Shown piece by piece: positions 1-5,021 of a stretch of 5,021 nucleotides of DNA. The notes under the pieces were generated by a model that was not told the DNA's origin, searched no databases, and was given only the letters and a program-made list of their open reading frames with translations. Positions within the stretch are counted from its first letter, which is position 1. Each line of letters opens with the position of its first letter. This DNA is from Emcibacter sp. (GTDB taxonomy: Bacteria > Pseudomonadota > Alphaproteobacteria > Sphingomonadales > Emcibacteraceae), in assembly GCA_016765435.1 (NCBI GenBank), contig JAESPY010000055.1:1-5021 (forward strand), in the 5' to 3' direction. A program made the translations under genes and the position numbers.

Positions 1-477
1 AATATCACGCAGGTTGGTTTCCGCACCCAGCCTTACCGGACATTTGCTCAGTCCCAACCGTTTGGCCCGCATACGGACCTGAGAAATAGATTCTTCTCCG
101 GAAGTATAGATGGTTTTAATGCCGTTATCTGCCAGCTTGCCCACGGCTTGAAGCAGGATTGTAGATTTGCCAATGCCAGGATCTCCGCCGATCAATATGG
201 CGGAACCGGGCACCAGTCCTCCGCCACACGCCCGGTCAAATTCACTGATGCCAGAGATCATGCGCGGTGGCGGGGCATCTTCACCTTCCAGATCACTCAG
301 CAGGATGAGGCGGCCTTTGGCTTGATGAGGCGCGCCCTTGCCAAGGCCTGTCGGATGGGTCACATCCTGTTCTTCGACAAGGCTGTTCCATTCATTACAG
401 GCTTCACATTGTCCGGCCCATTTCCCCGTGGTTACGCCACAGGATTGACAGACGAATGTTTTTCGTGCTTTTGCCAT
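1..477 (-). CDS. radA: DNA repair/recombination ATPase RadA (Sms), N-terminal 159 residues; runs off the left edge
   Basis: RadA is a cytoplasmic RecA-like ATPase that processes branched recombination intermediates and drives branch migration. The visible part starts MAKARKTFVCQSCG and contains the N-terminal C4 zinc finger (C10-x2-C13 and C24-x2-C27, followed by NEW), a linker, then the Walker A loop GDPGIGKS at about 98-105 and the RadA-typical TSGEES segment at about 125-130, followed by QVRMRAKRLGL. The family is usually about 450 residues, so the KNRFG motif and the Lon-like C-terminal domain lie outside the window; the left edge falls exactly on a codon boundary. The start ATG at 477 is supported by an AAAGG Shine-Dalgarno 8 nt upstream, inside the end of mlaF, and by the zinc finger beginning ten residues in. 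It follows mlaF by 3 nt and is probably the next gene of the dnaB-alr-mlaEF operon. Identification is very secure; integrity of the C-terminal part cannot be judged. Confidence 0.96.
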   Translation of the reverse strand, partial: MAKARKTFVCQSCGVTTGKWAGQCEACNEWNSLVEEQDVTHPTGLGKGAPHQAKGRLILLSDLEGEDAPPPRMISGISEFDRACGGGLVPGSAILIGGDPGIGKSTILLQAVGKLADNGIKTIYTSGEESISQVRMRAKRLGLSKCPVRLGAETNLRDI

Positions 478-480
478 TTT

Positions 481-1257
481 TTATGCCTTTAGAACATCCA
501 TCTGAATGGGGCCTTCGGCTTTGCCGTGGATGAATTGCTCCACATAGGCATTACCACTATTGTCAATCCCACTGCGTGGGCCTGTCCAGATGATGTTACC
601 ATTATAGATCATGGCCACCTTGTCGGCAATTTTTCGGACGCTGGACATATCATGGGTGATGGTCAGGGCGGTGACGCCCATTTCTTTCACCCGGTCAACG
701 ATCAATTCATTGATCACATCGGCCATAATCGGATCAAGGCCAGTTGTGGGTTCATCAAAAAAAATAATTTCCGGTTTGTTGGCAATGGCGCGGGCCAGCC
801 CGACGCGTTTTTGCATGCCGCCGGACAGCTCAGAGGGGTTTAATTTTGCCACATCCGGGCTAAGTCCCACACTGCGCAGGTTTTCGATAGCGATGTCCAT
901 GGCTTCCTTGCGGGTTGCCTTGCCTTCTGCCATTAAACCAAAGGCGATATTCTCCCAAACTGGAATGCTGTCAAACAAGGCACCGCCCTGAAACAACATG
1001 CCGAATTTCCGTTGTAGTCTTTTACGGTCTTTACCGCGCAGGCCAACGGTTTCTTCGCCGTCCACTTTGATGCTGCCACCGTCCGGATGCAGCAGACCGA
1101 GAATACATTTCAGGGTCACTGATTTTCCGGAGCCAGAGCCACCAATGATAACCATGGATTCGCCCGGCATAACATCAAGGTCAACGCTGTCGAGAACGAC
1201 TTTGGGACCAAATTGTTTATGGAGACCTTTTATGCTGATTTTTGGGGTGTCCGTCAT
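481..1257 (-). CDS. mlaF: MlaF-type ATP-binding protein of a lipid (MCE/Mla) ABC transporter
   Basis: This 258-residue ABC ATPase is the cytoplasmic motor that pairs with the MlaE permease encoded just upstream; in the known Mla system the complex moves phospholipids between inner and outer membrane for outer-membrane asymmetry. All nucleotide-binding elements are intact: Walker A GGSGSGKS (39-46), Q-loop Q90 in the MLFQGGALFDSIPVWEN stretch that is characteristic of the MlaF/Ttg2A group, signature LSGGM (144-148), Walker B IIFFDE (164-169), D-loop GLDP (173-176) and switch histidine H202. The start ATG overlaps the mlaE stop as ATGA. A GGAGA sits 13 nt upstream, which is rather far, so coupling to mlaE translation is the likelier initiation route. 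Length is normal for the family (about 260-270). The direction of transport and the exact lipid cannot be read from the sequence, and no MlaD substrate-binding partner is in the window. TTG2A-like toluene-resistance annotation would be the same family. Confidence 0.93.
   Translation of the reverse strand: MTDTPKISIKGLHKQFGPKVVLDSVDLDVMPGESMVIIGGSGSGKSVTLKCILGLLHPDGGSIKVDGEETVGLRGKDRKRLQRKFGMLFQGGALFDSIPVWENIAFGLMAEGKATRKEAMDIAIENLRSVGLSPDVAKLNPSELSGGMQKRVGLARAIANKPEIIFFDEPTTGLDPIMADVINELIVDRVKEMGVTALTITHDMSSVRKIADKVAMIYNGNIIWTGPRSGIDNSGNAYVEQFIHGKAEGPIQMDVLKA
486..490 (-). promoter_or_regulatory. Ribosome binding site for radA
   Basis: AAAGG on the minus strand lies 8 nt before the radA ATG at 477, within the last codons of mlaF. 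Its position fixes the radA start and means that ribosomes finishing mlaF pass over it, favouring translational coupling. Confidence 0.6.
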
Positions 1258-2030
1258 GATGAGAAAAACATCTCCGTTACCATGTAATTTGTTAAAAGAA
1301 TGAGCATACAGGCGGAAACCACCGCGTTGGTGGTGGCAATGCCCACACCCTGTGCGCCGCCTTTGCTGTAATAGCCATGATAACAGCCCATTAGAGAGAT
1401 AAAGAAACCAAAGACCGCCGCTTTGCTCAGGCTGGCATAAACATCTACCGCTTCCAGGAAATCCATGGTTGTGGTCATGTAATTGCCCGGATTAAACCCC
1501 AGCTTGCCCGTGGCAATCAGGAAGCCGCCTAATACGCCGATGGAATCCGCTACGATAACCAGCATGAAAGGCATCATAATAGTGGTGGCAATAATTCGCG
1601 GCGCGATCAGATATTTAAAGGGGTCTGTGGATAAGGTGACCATGGCGTCAATCTGTTCGGTTACGCGCATGGTGCCAAGTTCCGCAGCCATAGAAGCACT
1701 GACCCGGCCCGCAACAATCAATCCGCATAGAACAGGTCCCAATTCCCGAACCATACCAATCAGAACAATGCTGGGCAGGGCGCTTTCCGCATTAAACCGC
1801 GATCCGCCTTCATAAATATTAAGCGCCAAGGCCGCCCCGGTAAACAGCGTTGTCAGCCCAACCACGGGCAGAGAATAATAACCAATAGTCATCATTTGTT
1901 TCAGCAGTGATCTGAAATAAAACGGCGGGGAAAACATGTGAGATATGGCGGTGGTCGCAAAAATCCCCAATCGGCCCGTAGCTTGTAAAAAACTGAATAC
2001 AATCCGTCCGATGACGGCAAGAAAATTCAT
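1254..2030 (-). CDS. mlaE: MlaE-family permease of a lipid ABC transporter
   Basis: This 258-residue inner-membrane protein is the transmembrane subunit that dimerises and works with MlaF. It begins with an amphipathic/interfacial N-terminal region, followed by hydrophobic segments at roughly 52-72, 84-107, 144-173, 203-222 and 235-255. The family hallmark is clear: RELGPVLCGLIVAGRVSAS (95-113) running into AAELGTMRVTEQIDAM (115-130), the cytoplasmic loop that contacts the ATPase. A second conserved stretch, GCYHGYYSKGGAQGVGIAT (215-233), precedes the last helix. Length matches the usual 250-270 residues. The ATG at 2030 is preceded by AGGGA at 5 nt, which overlaps the alr stop codon. The gene overlaps mlaF by 4 nt, so the two products are probably made in matched amounts. 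The family assignment is secure; a physiological role in phospholipid rather than other lipid transport is inferred from the family. Confidence 0.94.
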   Translation of the reverse strand: MNFLAVIGRIVFSFLQATGRLGIFATTAISHMFSPPFYFRSLLKQMMTIGYYSLPVVGLTTLFTGAALALNIYEGGSRFNAESALPSIVLIGMVRELGPVLCGLIVAGRVSASMAAELGTMRVTEQIDAMVTLSTDPFKYLIAPRIIATTIMMPFMLVIVADSIGVLGGFLIATGKLGFNPGNYMTTTMDFLEAVDVYASLSKAAVFGFFISLMGCYHGYYSKGGAQGVGIATTNAVVSACMLILLTNYMVTEMFFSS

Positions 2031-2035
2031 ATAAA

Positions 2036-2040
2036 TCCCT
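2036..2040 (-). promoter_or_regulatory. Ribosome binding site for mlaE, overlapping the alr stop codon
   Basis: AGGGA on the minus strand is 5 nt from the mlaE ATG at 2030. Its first two bases belong to the TAG stop codon of alr (2039-2041), so termination of alr and initiation of mlaE take place at the same spot. Confidence 0.65.
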
Positions 2041-3142
2041 AATTTTTCATTTTATATATTCGTTGGTATCTGGCCCCGACCCCGGTCAGAATTTCATATT
2101 GGCTTAGGGTAGAGACTTCCGCCGCCATTTCAAGTGTTATATGTTCGCCAAAAAGCTCTATATCATCTCCGGCGTTGATTTCTATATCCGTCACGTCAAC
2201 GGTGATCATATCCATGGACACGCGGCCAACAACGGGCAGTTTGGTTGCTTTGGCATAAACCCAGCCGCAATTGTTGAATTTCTGCAGATAACCATCGGCA
2301 TAGCCAATATTTATGGTCGCAATATGGCAGGGCTTGTCCGCAATCCACGTAGCCCCGTAACCAACGGCCTGACCGGGGGTGAGTGTTCGGATTTGCAGGA
2401 TTTGACCTGTGATTTGAAAGACTGGTTTAATGGTTTCCGGCAGGGGCAGGGCCGCAGGGTTGCCACCAAATAATAACAGACCGGGCCGCAGAAGGTCAAA
2501 ATGATAGTCCGGGCCAAGAAGGATGCCGCCGGAATTGGCAAGACTTGCCGGGATGCCGGGAAAATACCCGGTGATGGTCTTGAAATCTCGCAATTGTTGA
2601 GTATTCATGGGGTTTTCCGGGTCATCCGAACAGGAAAGGTGGCTCATGATCAGCGAGATATGGAGTTTTTCTCTCAGACTGTCATCCGTGATGAACTGAG
2701 CTGTTTCTTCTGGAGTTAATCCCAGCCGATTGATGCCCGTATCAAAATGAATGGCGCAGGCGGGGCGGTTTTCCGGGGTAACGCTCGCCCATAGACGTAT
2801 CTGCTCCAGATCATTCAGCACGGGACGAATATTATGGCGGCTAAAATACTCCAGATGACCGGGAAAAAGCCCATTTAAAACATAAATGTTAGCCTCTGGG
2901 ACTAATGGCCGTAATTCTATGGCTTCCTGTAAATTTGCCACAAAGAAAGTTGTACATCCCGCCCCATGGAACAGGGCCGGGGCCACCTGTGCGATGCCCA
3001 TACCGTAAGCATCGGCCTTGATCATCGCGGCGCAGTCCACGCCACGGCCAAGCTTGATGCAGCTTTTGTAATTGTCGATGATATTATCGAGGTCAATGGT
3101 CAGAGTTGCCTGAGAAGCGGACGGGAAATCCTCGGTCGTCAT
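2039..3142 (-). CDS. alr: Alanine racemase (PLP-dependent)
   Basis: Alr interconverts L- and D-alanine in the cytoplasm and supplies D-Ala for the peptidoglycan stem peptide. The 367-residue length is typical. Residues recognisable by comparison with the family are the PLP-binding lysine K42 in MIKADAYGMG, R139 in HFDTGINRLG (substrate carboxylate/phenolate partner), H168 in MSHLSCSDD, S204, the PLP-pyridine arginine R219 in LRPGLLLFG, the second catalytic base Y262 in AVGYGATW (C-terminal beta domain, acting on the neighbouring monomer), the GYADGY segment (280-285) and M310-D311 in GRVSMDMITVDVTD. The fold is thus an N-terminal TIM barrel followed by a beta domain. The start ATG shares one base with the dnaB stop (TGATG); a GGAG lies 11 nt upstream inside dnaB. 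No damage is seen. Whether this is the only (biosynthetic) racemase or one of two isozymes cannot be decided here, though linkage to dnaB favours the housekeeping copy. Confidence 0.96.
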   Translation of the reverse strand: MTTEDFPSASQATLTIDLDNIIDNYKSCIKLGRGVDCAAMIKADAYGMGIAQVAPALFHGAGCTTFFVANLQEAIELRPLVPEANIYVLNGLFPGHLEYFSRHNIRPVLNDLEQIRLWASVTPENRPACAIHFDTGINRLGLTPEETAQFITDDSLREKLHISLIMSHLSCSDDPENPMNTQQLRDFKTITGYFPGIPASLANSGGILLGPDYHFDLLRPGLLLFGGNPAALPLPETIKPVFQITGQILQIRTLTPGQAVGYGATWIADKPCHIATINIGYADGYLQKFNNCGWVYAKATKLPVVGRVSMDMITVDVTDIEINAGDDIELFGEHITLEMAAEVSTLSQYEILTGVGARYQRIYKMKN

Positions 3143-4671
3143 CAGTCATTTTGCTCCGGCAGATAATCGTCGGATGTGGGAAGATCAGAAAATTTGGTGA
3201 TCTGGGCTTCGAATTGCAGTGTGATGATTCCGGTGGGACCATGACGCTGTTTGCCGATGATAAATTCCGCCTTGCCTTCCAACTTGTCGCCTTCTTCCAT
3301 CCATATCAGATGTTCGGGCGTGTCGGGGTCCGGTTCATTCTGCTTGTGATAATATTCCGGCCGATAGACAAATGTCACCATATCCGCATCCTGCTCAATG
3401 GACCCTGATTCACGCAAGTCCGACAGCAGCGGGCGTTTGTTTTCACGGGATTCAATGGCACGGCTGAGCTGGGACAGGGCTAGAACCGGGATTTCAAGTT
3501 CCTTGGCAAGGCCTTTCAGGCCACGGGTGATTTCTGAAATTTCCTGAACCCGGTTTTCCGGCCCTCGACTGCCCCGACCAGACGCGGTGAGAAGTTGAAG
3601 ATAGTCAACAACGATAAAGCCTAGCCCATGCTGACGTTTCAGGCGTCTGGCACGGGTGCGCAGCGCGCCGATGCTTAAGGATGCGGTATCATCAATATAC
3701 AACGGCAGTTCTTCCAGATCCTGCGCGGCGCGGGCGAGTTTGTTAAATTGGTCCTGATCCAGCTTTCCCTGACGCAGGTCCTGTGACGATAGGTTGGCCT
3801 GTTCCGCCAATATACGCGCGGCAAGCTGATCGGCGGCCATTTCCAGAGAGAAGAAGGCAACGACGGCCCCCTTGTTTTCCTCATGAGAAACGCCCAGAGC
3901 CTGATCATCCCGGTAGGCCTTGGCGGTATTAAAGGCAATGTTGGTGGCGAGGGCGGTTTTCCCCATGGCAGGACGTCCGGCAAGGATCATAAGGTCTGAT
4001 TTATGCAGACCGCCGATATGTTTATTGATGCTGTCAAAACCGGTGGTCTTTCCCGCCAGTTTCCCTCCGCGCCGGAAGGCCATTTCGATGATACTGACAG
4101 CGTCGCTAGATGATTTGGCAAAGCTTTTAAATCCGCCTTCCGAACTGCCTTGTTCTGCCAACCCGTAGAGGTGTTTTTCCGCATCTTCAATCTGGTCCTG
4201 TGCGGTGCTATCTACATTGTGATCATAGGCCTTGTTGACAATATCTGTCCCCACATCGATCAATTCTCGTTTGAGGGCCATCTGATGAATGATTTGTCCA
4301 TATTCCGCTGTATTAATAATGGTAACGGCGGCCCCGGCCAGTCGTGCCAGATATTCAGCCCCGCCGATTTCTGACAGGCTATCTTCATTCTCAAAATAGG
4401 GTTTCATGGTCACAGGCGATGCGATTAATCCCTTTTCGATTAATTTCAGAGCGGCCTGATAAATTTTTTGGTGGGCAGGGTTCATGAAATGATCTTCGGT
4501 TAGAAAATCCTGAACCTTTACGATGGCTTCATTATTAACCAGAATGGCGCCCAGTAATGCCTGTTCCGCCTCCAGACTATGGGGCGTTTGCCGAAATGTG
4601 CTGGCATCATAGGCGACGACATTGTCGTCTTCTCTCATGTCATCAACGGGTATGTCTGGAAAGTCTGTCAT
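3142..4671 (-). CDS. dnaB: Replicative DNA helicase DnaB
   Basis: DnaB is the hexameric 5'-3' helicase that unwinds the replication fork and recruits primase. The 509-residue product has a low-complexity acidic N-terminus (1-28), the helical N-terminal domain starting at TPHSLEAEQALLGAIL (29-44), a linker, and the RecA-like motor. Motor motifs seen: Walker A GRPAMGKT (232-239), FSLEM with the catalytic glutamate E277, Walker B IVVDYLQLL (353-361), SQLSRAIESRENKRPLLSDLRESGSIEQDAD (DnaB motif H3/H4 region, about 400-430), and GKQRHGPTG with the presumed arginine finger R476. Compared with E. coli DnaB (about 471 residues) there are extra segments near 250-268 and 443-463, as in many alphaproteobacterial DnaBs. 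The ATG at 4671 is the furthest possible start, as a TAA lies two codons upstream. No clear Shine-Dalgarno precedes it; M12 is an alternative but has no better one. It is the first gene of the inferred operon. Confidence 0.97.
   Translation of the reverse strand: MTDFPDIPVDDMREDDNVVAYDASTFRQTPHSLEAEQALLGAILVNNEAIVKVQDFLTEDHFMNPAHQKIYQAALKLIEKGLIASPVTMKPYFENEDSLSEIGGAEYLARLAGAAVTIINTAEYGQIIHQMALKRELIDVGTDIVNKAYDHNVDSTAQDQIEDAEKHLYGLAEQGSSEGGFKSFAKSSSDAVSIIEMAFRRGGKLAGKTTGFDSINKHIGGLHKSDLMILAGRPAMGKTALATNIAFNTAKAYRDDQALGVSHEENKGAVVAFFSLEMAADQLAARILAEQANLSSQDLRQGKLDQDQFNKLARAAQDLEELPLYIDDTASLSIGALRTRARRLKRQHGLGFIVVDYLQLLTASGRGSRGPENRVQEISEITRGLKGLAKELEIPVLALSQLSRAIESRENKRPLLSDLRESGSIEQDADMVTFVYRPEYYHKQNEPDPDTPEHLIWMEEGDKLEGKAEFIIGKQRHGPTGIITLQFEAQITKFSDLPTSDDYLPEQND
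3154..3157 (-). promoter_or_regulatory. Possible ribosome binding site for alr
   Basis: GGAG on the minus strand, within the last codons of dnaB, is 11 nt from the alr ATG at 3142. The spacing is longer than ideal. An out-of-frame ATG sits only 4 nt after it (at 3149), but that frame does not encode Alr, so the TGATG stop-start coupling with dnaB probably does much of the work. Confidence 0.35.
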
Positions 4672-4785
4672 ATGTTACTGGACCAATAAGTTTACCGGAC
4701 AAACATATTAACAGAAGTATTTAAAATTAATAGATTTATCAAAAAGTAATATCATCAGAATTAACCTGTAACTTAAAAGCAGAAA
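4672..4785 (-). promoter_or_regulatory. AT-rich dnaB leader, inferred promoter region for the dnaB-alr-mlaEF-radA operon
   Basis: This 114-nt non-coding stretch lies between the rplI terminator and dnaB and is much richer in A/T than its neighbours. Because the terminator should stop rplI transcripts, a promoter for dnaB is expected here (inference). The best -35-like hexamer I can find is TTGATA (4737-4742 on the minus strand, 5 of 6 to consensus), followed after 15 nt by AATACT (4716-4721, 4 of 6); the spacing is short and the match weak. No Shine-Dalgarno precedes dnaB. A near-direct 9-bp repeat (4675-4683 and 4692-4700) lies just before the start codon. Confidence 0.4.
4675..4700 (-). repeat. 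Imperfect 9-bp direct repeat in the dnaB leader
   Basis: On the minus strand GTCCGGTAA (4692-4700) recurs as GTCCAGTAA (4675-4683) with 8 of 9 bases the same and a 17-bp offset, ending 3 nt before the dnaB ATG. It could be half-sites for a regulator, an element in the mRNA leader, or chance. Confidence 0.45.
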
Positions 4786-4809
4786 AGGGCCGCTTGATCA
4801 AGCGGCCCT
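4782..4809 (-). terminator. Rho-independent terminator of the rplI transcript
   Basis: A perfect 24-nt palindrome (4786-4809; half-site AGGGCCGCTTGA) forms a 10-bp GC-rich stem with a GATC tetraloop. On the minus strand it is followed by a T-rich tract (TTTTCTGCTTTT including the last stem base), and it starts 26 nt after the rplI stop codon. On the plus strand the palindrome is not followed by a T run, so it should act in the rplI direction only. Confidence 0.85.
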
Positions 4810-4835
4810 CGTCAGAAATTCGATAGAAGCGGATA

Positions 4836-5021
4836 TTATTCGCTTTTTTCTTCCTCGGAAGATTCTTCAGGTGTTGCTTCTTCATCTGCAACTTCTGTCG
4901 TTTCTTCGTCAGAGTCAGCCGCGATAGCCGCTTCTGAATCTTCGTCGTTTTCGAAGTAATCTTCAACGGAGACATCCAGATTTTCTTCAGCCGTTTTGGC
5001 ATCAAGTCCTTTGGCCTGCAT
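4836..5021 (-). CDS. rplI: 50S ribosomal protein L9, C-terminal 61 residues with acidic tail; runs off the right edge
   Basis: L9 is a large-subunit protein that binds 23S rRNA and helps maintain reading frame. Only the 3' end is present: the sequence QAKGLDAKTAEENLDVSVEDYFE resembles the end of the C-terminal domain of alphaproteobacterial L9 (a region usually reading AERQAxGxD, followed by an EDFF/EDYF-like segment), and then an acidic, disordered-looking tail follows. In the last 46 residues 22 are Asp or Glu, with only one Lys and no Arg. The ATG at the window edge (5021) is very probably an internal methionine, since the fragment lacks the whole N-terminal RNA-binding domain and the frame is open to the edge. 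Position directly upstream of dnaB is the standard place for rplI (rpsF-rpsR-rplI cluster). Identity rests on this synteny plus the short similarity, so it is slightly less certain than the other genes. Confidence 0.83.
   Translation of the reverse strand: MQAKGLDAKTAEENLDVSVEDYFENDEDSEAAIAADSDEETTEVADEEATPEESSEEEKSE

Noticed and set aside
148..492. Plus-strand open frame of 114 codons
   Set aside because: It lies antisense to the clearly real radA N-terminus with its zinc finger and Walker A, and its translation shows no recognisable domain.
481..1257. MlaF as a generic amino-acid or LivF-type ABC ATPase
   Set aside because: The LFQGGALFDS stretch after the Q-loop and the adjoining MlaE permease with its ELGPVL..AGR..A..AAELGTM motif point to the MCE/Mla family.
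526..1303. Several plus-strand open frames opposite mlaF
   Set aside because: They are antisense shadows of an ABC ATPase with all motifs intact; none has a plausible protein sequence of its own.
2311..2541. Minus-strand open frame of 76 codons inside alr
   Set aside because: It is an alternate frame within an intact alanine racemase, with no family resemblance and no context for a separate start.
4736..4744. DnaA-box-like 9-mer TTATCAAAA in the dnaB leader
   Set aside because: It matches only 7 of 9 bases of TTATCCACA, is single, and lies in AT-rich sequence; there is no cluster to suggest an origin.
4761..4776. Possible CtrA box (TTAA-spacer-TTAA) upstream of dnaB
   Set aside because: The spacer is 8 nt rather than the 7 nt of the CtrA consensus, and TTAA is common by chance in this AT-rich stretch.
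4672..4835. Riboswitch or small RNA in the rplI-dnaB gap
   Set aside because: Apart from the terminator hairpin and the short direct repeat I see no extended conserved fold or known motif in this short AT-rich stretch.
4739..5005. Minus-strand open frame of 88 codons rich in Lys, overlapping the L9 end
   Set aside because: It is a shifted frame of the GAA-rich L9 tail, where shifting turns acidic codons into Lys/Arg/Met codons, and it runs through the terminator hairpin.

Overview
This window is a compact stretch of bacterial core genome, and every gene lies on the minus strand. Read in the direction of transcription (right to left) it holds the 3' end of rplI (ribosomal protein L9), a short intergenic region with a rho-independent terminator, then dnaB (replicative helicase), alr (alanine racemase), mlaE and mlaF (permease and ATPase of an MCE/Mla-type lipid ABC transporter), and the first 159 codons of radA (recombination ATPase). 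The rplI - dnaB - alr - radA order, the strongly acidic L9 tail, and the extra segments in DnaB are what I would expect of an alphaproteobacterium. Base composition looks close to even, which suggests a moderate-GC lineage. I cannot assign an order or genus from this sequence.

Layout: 4836-5021 is the C-terminal end of L9, whose last 46 residues include 22 Asp/Glu. Positions 4672-4835 are non-coding. The rplI-proximal part carries a perfect 24-nt palindrome followed by a T-rich tract on the minus strand, which ends the rplI transcript. The AT-rich remainder must supply the promoter for the next unit, because dnaB sits downstream of that terminator. Positions 1-4671 are then one almost gapless gene chain: dnaB/alr share one base (TGATG), alr and mlaE are 8 nt apart, mlaE/mlaF overlap by 4 nt (ATGA), and mlaF and radA are 3 nt apart. 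This strongly suggests one operon with translational coupling.

Functionally the operon mixes DNA metabolism (DnaB at the fork, RadA in recombination intermediate processing) with envelope biogenesis (Alr makes D-alanine for peptidoglycan; MlaE/MlaF move lipids between inner and outer membrane). All catalytic motifs I looked for are intact, and I see no frameshifts, pseudogenes, mobile elements, CRISPR arrays or RNA genes. I found no convincing undescribed system. The points most worth a second look are the MlaEF pair inside the replication/cell-wall operon without a visible MlaD, the near-direct repeat in the SD-less dnaB leader, and the acidic L9 tail.
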